Position numbers and translations under genes: made by a program | The notes under the pieces: generated by a model | Told to the model about the DNA's origin: nothing | Database searches by the model: none | What the model saw: only the letters and a program-made list of their open reading frames with translations | Part shown: positions 1-8,652 of the stretch, piece after piece | How the letters are laid out: every line of letters starts with the position of its first letter | Position numbering within the stretch: the first letter of the stretch is position 1 | From: Aliishimia ponticola | GTDB taxonomy: Bacteria > Pseudomonadota > Alphaproteobacteria > Rhodobacterales > Rhodobacteraceae | Reading direction: 5' to 3' | DNA: 64,000 nucleotides | NCBI RefSeq assembly: GCF_004803475.1 | Contig: NZ_SRKY01000001.1 | Location: forward strand, 62,001-126,000

Positions 1-2
1 TG

Positions 3-944
3 CTGCCGATTACGGCGGGCGTCGCCCTTGCGTTGGATGAACCCTTTATCATCACATTGGCCACCAAGGTCGCGATCCTCGCCCTCGCGGCGGTTGGCCT
101 GAACATCGCGTTGGGGCTTGGGGGGCTGGTCAGCCTTGGCCATGCCGCCTTTTTTGGGATCGGCGGTTATGCGATGGGCATCCTCGCCCACCACGCGCAA
201 AGCTACACGCCGCTGATGGAACTGCCTTTCCTGATCGAAGGGACCAAATCCATGCCGGTGATCTGGCTGGTGGCGATCATCGCATCGGCCCTTGCGGCGC
301 TGGCGATCGGCGCGCTTAGCCTGCGCACCACTGGCGTCTATTTCATCATGATTACATTGGCTTTCGGGCAGATGCTGTACTATTTCGCGATCTCCTGGCC
401 AGCCTATGGCGGCGAGGATGGGCTGTCGATTTACGTGCGCAACGGCTTTCCCGGTCTCAACACGCTGGTGCCGATCCAGTTCTTCGGCCTGTGCTTCGCG
501 GTTCTGGCGGTGGTGCTGTGGGCCTCTGGACGGCTGGCGCGCTCGGCCTTTGGGCTGGCACTGACCGCCGCGCGCCAAAACCCCGAGCGGGTCGAGGCGG
601 TTGGCCTCACGCCTTACCGGCTGCGCCTTGTGGCGTTCACCATCTCCGGTGCCGTGACGGGGCTTGCGGGCGCGCTTTTTGCCGATCTCAACCGCTTTGT
701 GTCGCCGACCATGTTCAGTTGGCAAATGTCGGGCGAGATCATGATCTTCATCATCCTTGGCGGTGTCGGGCGACTGTTCGGGCCGGTCGCGGGGGCGGCG
801 CTGTTCATCTTGCTGGAACACCTGCTGTCCGGCGTGACGGAATTCTGGCTGATCTATGTGGGCGCGCTGCTGCTTCTGGTGGTGCTGTTTGCCCGTGGGG
901 GGCTGATCGGCAGCCTCGCCGGACGGGAGGTCGCCCATGATTGA
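3..944 (+). CDS. livM: Branched-chain amino acid ABC transporter, permease LivM (5' end outside window)
   Basis: Second membrane permease of a Liv-type (HAAT) ABC importer. The reading frame is already open at base 3 and has only a TTG at 33, which falls inside well-conserved sequence, so the true start is probably upstream of the window and this entry is 5' partial. Hydrophobic segments alternate along the whole protein. The LivM signature 'GLGGLVSLGHAAFFGIGGYA' lies about 40-60 residues in, and a typical 'ILGGVGRLFGPVAGAALF' stretch lies near the C-terminus. The stop overlaps the start of the following ATP-binding gene by 8 bp, so the two are co-transcribed. The substrate cannot be told; a RidA-family gene at the end of the operon suggests an amino or imino compound. 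Confidence 0.9.
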   Translation: MPITAGVALALDEPFIITLATKVAILALAAVGLNIALGLGGLVSLGHAAFFGIGGYAMGILAHHAQSYTPLMELPFLIEGTKSMPVIWLVAIIASALAALAIGALSLRTTGVYFIMITLAFGQMLYYFAISWPAYGGEDGLSIYVRNGFPGLNTLVPIQFFGLCFAVLAVVLWASGRLARSAFGLALTAARQNPERVEAVGLTPYRLRLVAFTISGAVTGLAGALFADLNRFVSPTMFSWQMSGEIMIFIILGGVGRLFGPVAGAALFILLEHLLSGVTEFWLIYVGALLLLVVLFARGGLIGSLAGREVAHD

Positions 945-1689
945 GCCGCTTCTGGAAACACGTGATTTGTGCAAGAACTTCGGTGCGTTGCAGGCCACAG
1001 ATCACGTCAATATCTCATTGGTTCCCGGCGAAATACATGCGCTGATCGGTCCCAACGGGGCGGGGAAATCGACGCTGGTCAAGCTGATCATGGGAAGCGA
1101 GCAGCCTTCATCCGGCAGCGTCCATTTCGCGGGGGCCGATATCACCGATCTGCGCCGACCCGAACGGGCGCGCGCCGGGCTGGGGCGGACATTCCAGATC
1201 TCGTCACTGGCGATGGAACACACGGTCCTGCAAAATGCGGTGCTGGGCGCGCTGGGACGGTCAGGCCGGGTGATGCGGTTCCTGTGGCCTGTCATGTCGG
1301 ACAAGGCGCTGGTGGCGCAGGCGGAACAGGCGTTGGAGCGGGTCGGGCTGGCCGATCATCGGGGCGCGCTGACGGGCGAGCTTAGCCATGGGCAGCGCCG
1401 CTTGCTGGAGGTCGCCGTGGCCCTAACGCTGGAGCCGAAAGCCTTTCTGATGGACGAACCCATGGCCGGGCTCGGCGCCGAAGGCTCTGCCCGCATGACC
1501 GAATTTCTGGACAGGTTGCGACAAGAAGCGCCGATCCTGCTGATCGAACATGACATGGACGCGGTCTTTCAGCTGGCCGACCGGATCAGCGTGCTGGTCT
1601 ATGGCCGGGTCATTGCCACGGGCACAGCCGCCGAAATCCGCGCCAATGCGGCCGTGCGCGAAGCCTATCTGGGGGAGGAGGACGCATGA
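937..1689 (+). CDS. livG: Branched-chain amino acid ABC transporter, ATP-binding protein LivG
   Basis: First of two ATPase subunits that drive the Liv importer from the cytoplasmic side. About 250 residues. Walker A is GPNGAGKST near residue 38, the family signature is LSHGQRRLLE near residue 150, Walker B is AFLMDEPMAGL, and the switch histidine is in LLIEHDMD. LivG proteins carry an insertion before the signature, which is present here. The ATG overlaps the end of livM, and the gene's end overlaps the next ATPase gene by 4 bp (ATGA), a translationally coupled order normal for liv operons. Confidence 0.92.
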   Translation: MIEPLLETRDLCKNFGALQATDHVNISLVPGEIHALIGPNGAGKSTLVKLIMGSEQPSSGSVHFAGADITDLRRPERARAGLGRTFQISSLAMEHTVLQNAVLGALGRSGRVMRFLWPVMSDKALVAQAEQALERVGLADHRGALTGELSHGQRRLLEVAVALTLEPKAFLMDEPMAGLGAEGSARMTEFLDRLRQEAPILLIEHDMDAVFQLADRISVLVYGRVIATGTAAEIRANAAVREAYLGEEDA

Positions 1690-2375
1690 GCCTGCTGTCA
1701 CTTGACGGGGTTACGGCCTCTTACGGACCCGTGCAGGCGCTGTTCGGCGTCGATCTGGCCTTGGAAGAGGGCGAGGTGCTGGCGCTGATGGGGCGCAACG
1801 GGATGGGCAAATCCTCGACCATCAAGGTGATCTGCCGACTGCTGAAACATTCGGGCGGGCAGGTGCGTTTCGACGGCACCGATTTGGCAGCCCTGCCGCC
1901 CCATAAGGCCGCGCGCGCCGGGTTGGGGCTGGTGCCCGAAGGACGGCGCTGCTTTGCCAATCTGACGGTTTACGAGAACCTGATCGCCGCCGCGCGGCCC
2001 GGTGCGTGGGATTGCGCGCGGGTCTATGGGTTCTTTGAGCGGCTTGGCGAACGCCAGGGCCAGACCGCCGCGACCCTGTCCGGGGGCGAACAGCAAATGC
2101 TGGCCATCGGGCGGGCGCTGATGACCAATCCGCGGCTGCTGATCCTTGACGAAGCGACAGAGGGGCTGGCCCCCGTGGTGCGGCAGGAAATCTGGGCGGC
2201 GATCTCACGGCTCAAGGCCGAAACCGGGCTAGCGATCCTTGTTGTGGACAAATCCCTGAAGGAATTGCGGCAGGTCGCGGACCGCGCCGTGATCCTTGAG
2301 CGGGGCAAAACGGTCTGGGCGGGCGGTTTCGACGCGCTGACCCATGACATCACCGACACTTACCTAGGAGTGTAA
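1686..2375 (+). CDS. livF: Branched-chain amino acid ABC transporter, ATP-binding protein LivF
   Basis: Second ATPase subunit of the same importer, 229 residues. Walker A is GRNGMGKSS, the signature is LSGGEQQML, and Walker B is LLILDEATEGLAP, all in LivF style. The strand after Walker B reads ILVVDKSLKEL, where most LivF proteins have a VEQN-like sequence, so the switch position is atypical; the downstream copy at 12792 keeps VEQN. Starts with ATG overlapping the livG stop. A RidA-family gene follows after 4 bp and probably belongs to the same transcript. Confidence 0.9.
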   Translation: MSLLSLDGVTASYGPVQALFGVDLALEEGEVLALMGRNGMGKSSTIKVICRLLKHSGGQVRFDGTDLAALPPHKAARAGLGLVPEGRRCFANLTVYENLIAAARPGAWDCARVYGFFERLGERQGQTAATLSGGEQQMLAIGRALMTNPRLLILDEATEGLAPVVRQEIWAAISRLKAETGLAILVVDKSLKELRQVADRAVILERGKTVWAGGFDALTHDITDTYLGV

Positions 2376-2379
2376 GACA

Positions 2380-2775
2380 ATGGCACATCGCATCATTCAC
2401 CCCGAAGGCTGGGCCCCCGCGAAGGGCTATGCCAATGGCATGTTGTCGAAATCCGGCACGCTCTATGTCGGCGGACAGATCGGCTGGACCGCGCAGCAGG
2501 TGTTCGAGGCGACCGATTTCATCGGCCAGATGCGCCAAGCGTTGCAGAACGTGCTGGCGGTGGTCGAAGCCGCCGGGGGCACGGCGGCGGATATCGCGCG
2601 GCTGACATGGTATGTGACCGACAAGGCGACCTATCTGGCCCATCAACGCGCAGTTGGCGAAACCTATCGCGAGGTCATGGGGCGCCATTTCCCGGCAATG
2701 ACGATGGTTGTCGTGCAGGCGCTGGTCGAGGACGCGGCACTGGTGGAAATCGAGGCCACGGCGGAACTCGGCTAG
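2380..2775 (+). CDS. RidA/YjgF-family protein (liv operon)
   Basis: 131-residue member of the RidA (YjgF/YER057c/UK114) family, a trimeric cytosolic fold. Canonical members hydrolyse reactive enamines and imines released by PLP enzymes; others act in catabolic pathways. The sequence shows the family pattern: a GG-QIGW segment near residue 30, an alternating helix with FIGQMRQALQNVL, and a conserved acidic/aromatic C-terminal strand. The usual arginine of archetypal RidA near residue 105 is not evident, so imine hydrolase activity is uncertain. It follows livF by 4 bp, suggesting a role with the imported substrate. Its stop overlaps the convergent photolyase-like gene by 4 bp. Confidence 0.8.
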   Translation: MAHRIIHPEGWAPAKGYANGMLSKSGTLYVGGQIGWTAQQVFEATDFIGQMRQALQNVLAVVEAAGGTAADIARLTWYVTDKATYLAHQRAVGETYREVMGRHFPAMTMVVVQALVEDAALVEIEATAELG

Positions 2776-3989
2776 GCGGGGTCTTGCAAGCCCAATCGGT
2801 CGATCAGATCGGGGATGTGTTTCTTGAAGCGGAAGAAGCCATGGGTCGCGTGCGGCCACGCGGCGCTGTCATAGTCCCGCCGGACCCGCACCAGCGGCAC
2901 CGGGCTGCACGCGGAAAGCTCATCCAGCGCCGCCGCCACGGGACCAACCGGGGCATAGGGTGTCACGATCTGTTCCAGCCCTTGCGCGCGCGCCCAATCG
3001 GCAATTTGTGACGTCTGCGTGGTGGTCAGGTCAGGTGACAGATCGTGCCGCGCGAGGGCATCGTTCAGCGCACCGTCCAGAAAGTCCGGTACATGCGGCG
3101 CAAGGCGAAGCGGGCTAAGCCTGTCTTCCGCCCGCAGCACGGCGCAGGCGGCGGGGGGCTGGCCATTCAGCGCAAAGCCCGGCGACAGGTCGTCACCATG
3201 CAATAGTAGCCCGGTGCGCCGCGCGGGATCGAAAGTGACGGCAGGCGGCACTGGCTGGCGCTCGGGCGAGGGCGGGCCGTCCAGCGCGGGGGCATCCTTG
3301 GCCAGCCCTGTGGGCCGAAACCGGCCTTGGGTGAATTTTTCGATATTGTCCGCGCGAGCAAGGTAGGTCTTGCCTTGCGTCTGAAGCCCCGCCACCCAGC
3401 GCCATGACAAGGTGTTGGACGCCGGATCGCCATCCAGAAGGTGGCGCAGGAAAAAATCCGCGCCCAGCTCCCATGGCAGTTTCAGCGTGAAAATCCAGAT
3501 GGAGGCGAACCACATCCGCGCATGGTTGTGAAGATAGCCTTCGCCCACCAATTGGCGCGCCCAATGGTCGAACCCGTCAATGCCGGTCTGCCCGGTGCAG
3601 GCGTCCTCCCACATCCGGCGCAGGCCCGATTGCGTCTGTACCTCGTCCAGACGCCGCCGCAGGTCGCGCTGATACGCGCCCCAAACGCCGGGCCGCATTT
3701 CGAGCCATCCTTTCCAATAGGTCCGCCAAAAGACCTCTTGCACGAATTTTTCGGCCGCATCCGGCCCATGCAGGCGCAGGACAGGGCCAAGAACCTCGGT
3801 CTCCGTCAGGATTCGGTGCCGCAGATAGGGCGACAGGCGCGACACTGTGGCAGGCTGCCCCGGTCCGGTGTCGTAGTTGCGCCGCGTGGCATAATCCCGC
3901 CCGGCGGCGGGCAAAAACGCGCCAAGCCGCGTCTCAGCCTCGGCACGGGTCGGTGGGAAAAAGGTCAGGGCACAGGTCGATTGCGTCAT
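2772..3989 (-). CDS. Cryptochrome/photolyase-family protein with N-terminal FAD-binding domain
   Basis: 405 residues from the chosen ATG at 3989; a longer frame reaches 4073 but its extra 28 residues are Arg/Gly-rich and unlike the family. Residues about 30-225 match the helical FAD-binding domain of the cryptochrome/photolyase family: a SRLSPYLRHR segment, VFWRTYWKGWLE, GYLHNHARMWFAS and SWRWVAGLQTQGKTYLAR are recognisable counterparts of the flavin- and DNA-binding helices. The usual N-terminal antenna domain is absent. About 165 residues follow the FAD domain and contain strands and helices resembling a Rossmann-like fold (LLLHGDDLSPG, ADWARAQGLEQIVTPYAP). DNA repair or light sensing are both possible. 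No partner gene is adjacent. Confidence 0.75.
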   Translation of the reverse strand: MTQSTCALTFFPPTRAEAETRLGAFLPAAGRDYATRRNYDTGPGQPATVSRLSPYLRHRILTETEVLGPVLRLHGPDAAEKFVQEVFWRTYWKGWLEMRPGVWGAYQRDLRRRLDEVQTQSGLRRMWEDACTGQTGIDGFDHWARQLVGEGYLHNHARMWFASIWIFTLKLPWELGADFFLRHLLDGDPASNTLSWRWVAGLQTQGKTYLARADNIEKFTQGRFRPTGLAKDAPALDGPPSPERQPVPPAVTFDPARRTGLLLHGDDLSPGFALNGQPPAACAVLRAEDRLSPLRLAPHVPDFLDGALNDALARHDLSPDLTTTQTSQIADWARAQGLEQIVTPYAPVGPVAAALDELSACSPVPLVRVRRDYDSAAWPHATHGFFRFKKHIPDLIDRLGLQDPA

Positions 3990-4164
3990 GCGAACGGAGG
4001 TATCTTGCGCCCGCCCGCCGTCAAGCGATCCGCGCGCCGGTTTCGACCGGCGGCCAAGCGGTTCGGCGCGCAACCGCCCTTGCAGCCCGTTCGGGGCGAC
4101 ACTAAGACTCTGCTAACGGTTGCCGGTCTATGGTGTTCGGCAACGGCTTAAGAGGCAGGAAGTG

Positions 4165-4797
4165 ATGCACGATCCCTTTGATACATACATGAACACGCTG
4201 GTTCCGATGGTGGTCGAACAGACCTCACGCGGGGAACGCGCCTATGACATTTTTTCGCGCCTGCTGAAAGAACGGATCATTTTCCTGAACGGCCCGGTGC
4301 ATGACGGCATGTCGTCGCTGGTGGTGGCGCAGCTGCTGCACCTTGAGGCGGAAAACCCGTCCAAGGAAATCTCGATGTATATCAACAGCCCCGGCGGTGT
4401 CGTGACCTCTGGGCTGTCGATCTATGACACGATGCAATACATCAAGCCGAAGGTGTCCACGCTGGTGATCGGGCAGGCGGCGTCCATGGGCTCGCTTCTT
4501 CTGACAGCGGGCGCGCCGGGCATGCGCTTTTCGCTGCCCAACAGCCGCGTCATGGTGCACCAGCCCTCCGGCGGGTATCAGGGGCAGGCGACGGATATCA
4601 TGATCCACGCGCAGGAAACGCAAAAGCTCAAGAACCGCCTGAACGAGATTTACGTCAAGCACACAGGCCAGACGCTGGAAAAAGTTGAAGCCGCACTGGA
4701 GCGGGATAACTTCATGTCGCCCGAAGAAGCCAAGGAATGGGGGCTGATCGACGAGATTGTCGAAAATCGCGTCAAAGACCCCGAGTCCGAGGAGTAA
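4165..4797 (+). CDS. clpP: ATP-dependent Clp protease proteolytic subunit ClpP
   Basis: Serine protease subunit that forms the tetradecameric barrel fed by ClpX or ClpA. 210 residues from the ATG at 4165, which is preceded by an AGGAAG-type ribosome binding site; the frame is open back to 4120, but the extra 15 residues are not family-like. The catalytic serine lies in [11 protein letters not shown], the histidine in [10 protein letters not shown], and the aspartate follows in the C-terminal third. Length and order are normal. clpX follows 156 bp downstream on the same strand. Confidence 0.96.
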   Translation: MHDPFDTYMNTLVPMVVEQTSRGERAYDIFSRLLKERIIFLNGPVHDGMSSLVVAQLLHLEAENPSKEISMYINSPGGVVTSGLSIYDTMQYIKPKVSTLVIGQAASMGSLLLTAGAPGMRFSLPNSRVMVHQPSGGYQGQATDIMIHAQETQKLKNRLNEIYVKHTGQTLEKVEAALERDNFMSPEEAKEWGLIDEIVENRVKDPESEE

Positions 4798-4953
4798 GCG
4801 CCCCGGCACTGGGCGGTTTCCGATTTTTGCGATTGTGAAGGATCGGGGGCTGCCCTAAGCTGAGGACGGTATTTGGGGGCGGCACGGTATCAGGGCGGCG
4901 AAGGCGGCCCAACATAGGGCCCGGACAGGATATCCCGGGCAAGAAAGGTTGAA

Positions 4954-6216
4954 ATGGCGAGCAATTCAGGCGGCGACGGGAAGAACACCCTCTATTGCAG
5001 TTTCTGCGGCAAAAGCCAGCATGAGGTCCGTAAGCTGATTGCTGGACCCACCGTGTTCATCTGCGATGAATGCGTGGAACTGTGCATGGATATCATTCGG
5101 GAGGAGACCAAGGCCTCTGGACTGAAATCCACCGATGGGGTTCCGACGCCGAAGGACATCTGCGCCGTTCTGGACGATTACGTGATCGGTCAGGCCACTG
5201 CCAAGCGGGTGCTGTCGGTTGCGGTGCACAACCACTACAAACGACTGAACCACGCCCAGAAGAACGGTGAGATCGAACTCGCGAAATCCAACATCCTGCT
5301 GATCGGCCCGACCGGCTGCGGTAAAACGCTGCTGGCGCAGACGCTGGCCCGGATTCTCGACGTGCCGTTCACGATGGCGGATGCCACGACGCTGACCGAA
5401 GCGGGCTATGTGGGCGAAGATGTCGAGAACATCATCCTCAAGCTGCTTCAGGCGTCCGAATACAACGTGGAACGCGCGCAGCGCGGCATCGTCTATATCG
5501 ACGAGGTCGACAAGATCACGCGCAAGTCCGAAAACCCGTCCATCACCCGTGACGTGTCGGGCGAGGGCGTGCAGCAGGCGCTGTTGAAGCTGATGGAAGG
5601 CACCGTGGCCTCCGTTCCGCCGCAAGGCGGTCGCAAGCATCCGCAACAGGAATTCCTGCAAGTGGACACGACCAACATCCTGTTCATCTGCGGCGGTGCG
5701 TTCGCCGGTCTGGACAAGATCATCAAGCAGCGCGGCAAGGGGTCGGCCATGGGCTTTGGTGCCGATGTGCGCGACGAAAGTGACGCGGGCGTGGGCGAGA
5801 CCTTCCAGGAGCTGGAGCCGGAAGACCTGCTGAAATTCGGCCTGATCCCGGAATTCGTTGGCCGTTTGCCCGTTCTGGCGACGCTGGAAGATCTGGACGA
5901 AGACGCGCTGGTGACGATCCTGACTCAGCCGAAGAACGCTCTGGTCAAGCAATACCAGCGCCTGTTCGAGCTGGAAGATACGGAACTGACCTTCACCGAC
6001 GATGCGCTGACGGCGATTGCCAAGCGCGCCATCGAACGCAAGACCGGTGCGCGGGGGCTGCGCTCCATCCTCGAAGATATCCTGCTGGATACGATGTTCG
6101 AACTGCCGGGTATGGAAAGCGTGACCGAAGTCGTTGTGAACGAAGAAGCCGTGATCGCTGATGCGGCACCGCTGATGATCCACGCGGATCAGAAGAAAGA
6201 AGGGGCGTCGGCCTGA
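4954..6216 (+). CDS. clpX: ATP-dependent Clp protease ATP-binding subunit ClpX
   Basis: AAA+ unfoldase that recognises tagged or damaged proteins and threads them into ClpP. 420 residues, the usual length. The N-terminal zinc finger shows four cysteines (CSFCGKS and CDECVELC). Walker A is GPTGCGKT near residue 118, Walker B is [10 protein letters not shown], and the [11 protein letters not shown] sensor region and the GYVGEDVE pore loop are present. ATG with an AAAGG site 5' of it. An intrinsic terminator follows the stop. Confidence 0.97.
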   Translation: MASNSGGDGKNTLYCSFCGKSQHEVRKLIAGPTVFICDECVELCMDIIREETKASGLKSTDGVPTPKDICAVLDDYVIGQATAKRVLSVAVHNHYKRLNHAQKNGEIELAKSNILLIGPTGCGKTLLAQTLARILDVPFTMADATTLTEAGYVGEDVENIILKLLQASEYNVERAQRGIVYIDEVDKITRKSENPSITRDVSGEGVQQALLKLMEGTVASVPPQGGRKHPQQEFLQVDTTNILFICGGAFAGLDKIIKQRGKGSAMGFGADVRDESDAGVGETFQELEPEDLLKFGLIPEFVGRLPVLATLEDLDEDALVTILTQPKNALVKQYQRLFELEDTELTFTDDALTAIAKRAIERKTGARGLRSILEDILLDTMFELPGMESVTEVVVNEEAVIADAAPLMIHADQKKEGASA

Positions 6217-6242
6217 TCGGCCGTCCCGCCAGGAATTGATCG

Positions 6243-6273
6243 ACGGGCGCGTTCCCTGCGGGGGCGCGCCCGT
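6243..6273 (+). terminator. Intrinsic terminator after clpX
   Basis: A perfect 9-bp stem, ACGGGCGCG pairing with CGCGCCCGT, with a 13-nt loop, followed by TTCCGTTT. It starts 27 bp after the clpX stop and should end the clpPX transcript. Confidence 0.75.
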
Positions 6274-6383
6274 TTCCGTTTGGAAGGCGGCAAGACAACA
6301 GGGACGGGGATGACGCTGTTCCGGGCAAGGGCCCGGAAGGCGCCCCACCCACCGTCCCGCAGCACAGGAAGAAAAGGGTCGGC

Positions 6384-6752
6384 ATGAGCATACGCAGAAT
6401 ATCGTCGGGCGGAGAGTTCGAAGCAAAGATCGGCTATTGCCGCGCGGTCATTGCGGGCGGGTTCGTCCATGTGGCCGGTACCGTCGGGCAGGGGGACAGT
6501 GTCACCGATCAATGCCGCAGCGCCTTGCAGATCATTGGCGCGGCCTTGCAGGAGGCCGGCTGCAGCTTCGCCGATGCGGTCCGCGTCACCTATATGCTGC
6601 CCGACAGACGCGAATTCGAACCTTGCTGGCCGATCCTTGCCGAAACCTTCGGCGCAGCCCCGCCTGCCGCCACGATGATCGAATGCGGGCTGATCGATCC
6701 CAAATACCGGATCGAGATCGAAGTCACGGCGGTTCTGCCGGGCGACACTTAA
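6384..6752 (+). CDS. RidA/YjgF-family protein (stand-alone)
   Basis: 122-residue RidA-superfamily protein. It has the alternating strand/helix pattern with GFVHVAGTVGQG near residue 30 and QCRSALQIIGAALQEAG as the long helix; it ends in IEIEVTAVLPG, the family's last strand. A proline/arginine combination around PDRREFEPCWPILAETFG and the ATMIECGLIDP segment place it in the broader family rather than archetypal RidA. Substrate unknown. It lies 130 bp after the clpX terminator and 85 bp before the NDUFA12-like gene, so it probably has its own promoter. Confidence 0.8.
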   Translation: MSIRRISSGGEFEAKIGYCRAVIAGGFVHVAGTVGQGDSVTDQCRSALQIIGAALQEAGCSFADAVRVTYMLPDRREFEPCWPILAETFGAAPPAATMIECGLIDPKYRIEIEVTAVLPGDT

Positions 6753-6836
6753 GTCAGGCCGATCCCGTGGCGCTCTGTCCACTGGACGTGGCGCTGCAAA
6801 TCGGCCATATGCAACGAGAGCGAACCGGAGGCACTT

Positions 6837-7220
6837 ATGGGCATTCTCAACTCCCTTCTGCGCGCCGTCACTTGGTGGAACGGCCAGACCCTGAACACAC
6901 AGCTTTACACTTGGCGCAAAGGCGAAAAGGTGGGCGAGGATGATCAGGGCAACATCTTCTACCGCAATGCCGACGATTCGAAGCGTTGGGTGATCTTCAA
7001 CGGCGAGGCGGAAGCCAGCCGGATCAGCCCCGAATGGCATGGCTGGCTGCACCGCACATGGGATGAGCCGCCGACCGAGAAGCCTTTGGCGCACAAGCCA
7101 TGGGAAAAGCCGCATCAGGAAAACCTGACCGGCACGCCGCTGGCCTATGCCCCCGCCGGGTCTATTCGGCGTGTCGAGCCGAAGCCGCGGTCGGATTATG
7201 AGGCGTGGAGCCCGGAATAA
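6837..7220 (+). CDS. NADH:ubiquinone oxidoreductase subunit NDUFA12-like protein
   Basis: 127-residue homologue of the complex I accessory subunit NDUFA12 (B17.2), known in alphaproteobacteria and mitochondria, where it sits on the peripheral arm. Family features visible: the [17 protein letters not shown] segment, the YRN..D..RWVIFNG motif, the [15 protein letters not shown] block and a proline-rich C-terminal extension. It is encoded away from the nuo operon, as usual in alphaproteobacteria. It is followed without a gap by the GTG start of mlaD. Confidence 0.92.
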   Translation: MGILNSLLRAVTWWNGQTLNTQLYTWRKGEKVGEDDQGNIFYRNADDSKRWVIFNGEAEASRISPEWHGWLHRTWDEPPTEKPLAHKPWEKPHQENLTGTPLAYAPAGSIRRVEPKPRSDYEAWSPE

Positions 7221-7670
7221 GTGTCACAAAGCAATACGACTGAAGTTCTTGTCGGTGGGGTCGTGCTTGCGGCCGCCATCGGCTTTGCCATCTACGCGGG
7301 TCAGATCGCGGGGCTGTCCTCGGGCGGGGCGTCCTATCCGTTGACGGCGTCGTTCCGCTCTCTCGAAGGGGTGGGCGTTGGCACCGATGTCCGTCTTGCG
7401 GGCGTCAAGGTCGGCACGGTCACGGATGTGGTTCTGAACAGCGAAACCTATCGCGCGGATACGGTTGTCGCGGTCCAGGAAGGGATCGAAATCCCCGATG
7501 ACAGCGCGATCGTCGTTTCTTCCGAAGGTCTTCTGGGCGGCAATTTCGTGGAAATCATGCCCGGCGGGTCGCCCTTCTATTTTGAGCCGGGGGACGAAAT
7601 CTCCGATACGCAGGGCGCGGTCAGCTTGATCTCGTTGCTGCTGAAATTCGTGAGCGGGTCGGAAGAATGA
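7221..7670 (+). CDS. mlaD: Outer-membrane lipid asymmetry protein MlaD (MCE family)
   Basis: Substrate-binding MCE protein of the Mla phospholipid transporter, anchored in the inner membrane and projecting into the periplasm. 149 residues, with one N-terminal membrane anchor (about residues 8-30) and a single MCE domain: FRSLEGVGVGTDVRLAGVKVG and SSEGLLGGNFVEIMPGG are diagnostic. Starts with GTG directly after the NDUFA12-like stop; no other start fits as well. The following DUF2155 gene overlaps its stop by 4 bp. The other Mla genes are not in the window. Confidence 0.92.
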   Translation: MSQSNTTEVLVGGVVLAAAIGFAIYAGQIAGLSSGGASYPLTASFRSLEGVGVGTDVRLAGVKVGTVTDVVLNSETYRADTVVAVQEGIEIPDDSAIVVSSEGLLGGNFVEIMPGGSPFYFEPGDEISDTQGAVSLISLLLKFVSGSEE

Positions 7671-8029
7671 TCCGTTTGCTGGTCAGCCTGTCCCTGATCG
7701 TCGGGGCGAGCGCGCTGTCGGCGCAGGCCAGAACCGCTGTGGCGCCGGGGGCGGTGCTGCGCGTTCTGGACAAGGTGTCCGGCAGCACGGCTGACTTCGA
7801 ACTGCGCAACGGCACGGCGGCGCGTGTGGGCCGTCTTGATATCGCCGTGTCCGAATGCCGCTATCCCGAAGGCAACCGGTCCGGTGATGCCTATGTCGGG
7901 ATCGAAATCCGCGAGACCGGACGCGACGAGCCGGTCTTCGAGGGCTGGATGATCGCCAGCGCTCCGGCGCTGAGCGCGCTGGACCACGCGCGCTACGACA
8001 TCTGGGTAATCGGCTGTATGACGTCCTGA
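7667..8029 (+). CDS. DUF2155 domain-containing periplasmic protein
   Basis: 120 residues with a Sec-type signal peptide (cleavage probably after SAQA, near residue 21). The mature part matches the alphaproteobacterial DUF2155 family: VLDKVSGSTADFELRNG, one cysteine in SECRYPEG and a second near the C-terminus (WVIGC), and VFEGWMIASAPALSALDH. Function unknown. It overlaps mlaD (ATGA), so the two are translationally coupled; a role at the cell envelope is likely by association. Its last 37 bp overlap the convergent aat gene. Confidence 0.85.
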   Translation: MIRLLVSLSLIVGASALSAQARTAVAPGAVLRVLDKVSGSTADFELRNGTAARVGRLDIAVSECRYPEGNRSGDAYVGIEIRETGRDEPVFEGWMIASAPALSALDHARYDIWVIGCMTS

Positions 8030-8652
8030 GGCTGCTTTAGCGGCACCGCGTCAATGCGCGCCGGGTGGCGCAAGGCTTCTTCCAACTTTTGGTGATAAAC
8101 CTGCCGGGTGATCTCGATACCGCCAAGGCTGGCCAGATGCGGCGTGATGAATTGCGTGTCGAACAGCCGGAAGCCGCAGGCGCGCAGATGCGGCAACAGG
8201 CAGGCCAGCGCGATTTTCGACCCGTCGCGCGCGTTTGAAAACATGCTCTCCCCGAAGAAAGCAGAGGCGATGCTGACGCCATAGACACCGCCCGCCAGCC
8301 TGTCGCCATACCAGACCTCAAGCGAATGGGCGCGGCCAAGCCTGTGCAATTCGCGGTAAAGCTCGGCCAACTCGTCGTTGATCCATGTCTCGTCCCGGTC
8401 GCCGCAGGCGTCCAGAACCGTGTCGAACGCCCGGTTGAGCGTCACCGACACATCGGGTTTGCGCATCCGCCGCTTGAGCGACCGCGACAGATGAAGTCCG
8501 TCCATGGGGATGATGCCCCGGCGTTTCGGATCGACCCAGAAAACCTCCGGGTCGTTCCGACGTTCCGCCATGGGGAAGATGCCGATAGAATAGCCGTGAA
8601 GGAGCAACTCCGGGGTCAGAAAGGGTTCGCCCGTGTCGTCCTTCATGGTCAC
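7993..8652 (-). CDS. aat: Leucyl/phenylalanyl-tRNA--protein transferase
   Basis: Transfers Leu or Phe from aminoacyl-tRNA to proteins with an N-terminal Arg or Lys, making them N-degron substrates of ClpAP. 219 residues; hallmark segments are [54 protein letters not shown] and FFGESMFS. It overlaps the accC stop by 4 bp, with an alternative ATG two codons in, and forms one unit with accB-accC. The placement beside acetyl-CoA carboxylase genes is common in Rhodobacterales. Confidence 0.95.
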   Translation of the reverse strand: MTMKDDTGEPFLTPELLLHGYSIGIFPMAERRNDPEVFWVDPKRRGIIPMDGLHLSRSLKRRMRKPDVSVTLNRAFDTVLDACGDRDETWINDELAELYRELHRLGRAHSLEVWYGDRLAGGVYGVSIASAFFGESMFSNARDGSKIALACLLPHLRACGFRLFDTQFITPHLASLGGIEITRQVYHQKLEEALRHPARIDAVPLKQPQDVIQPITQMS

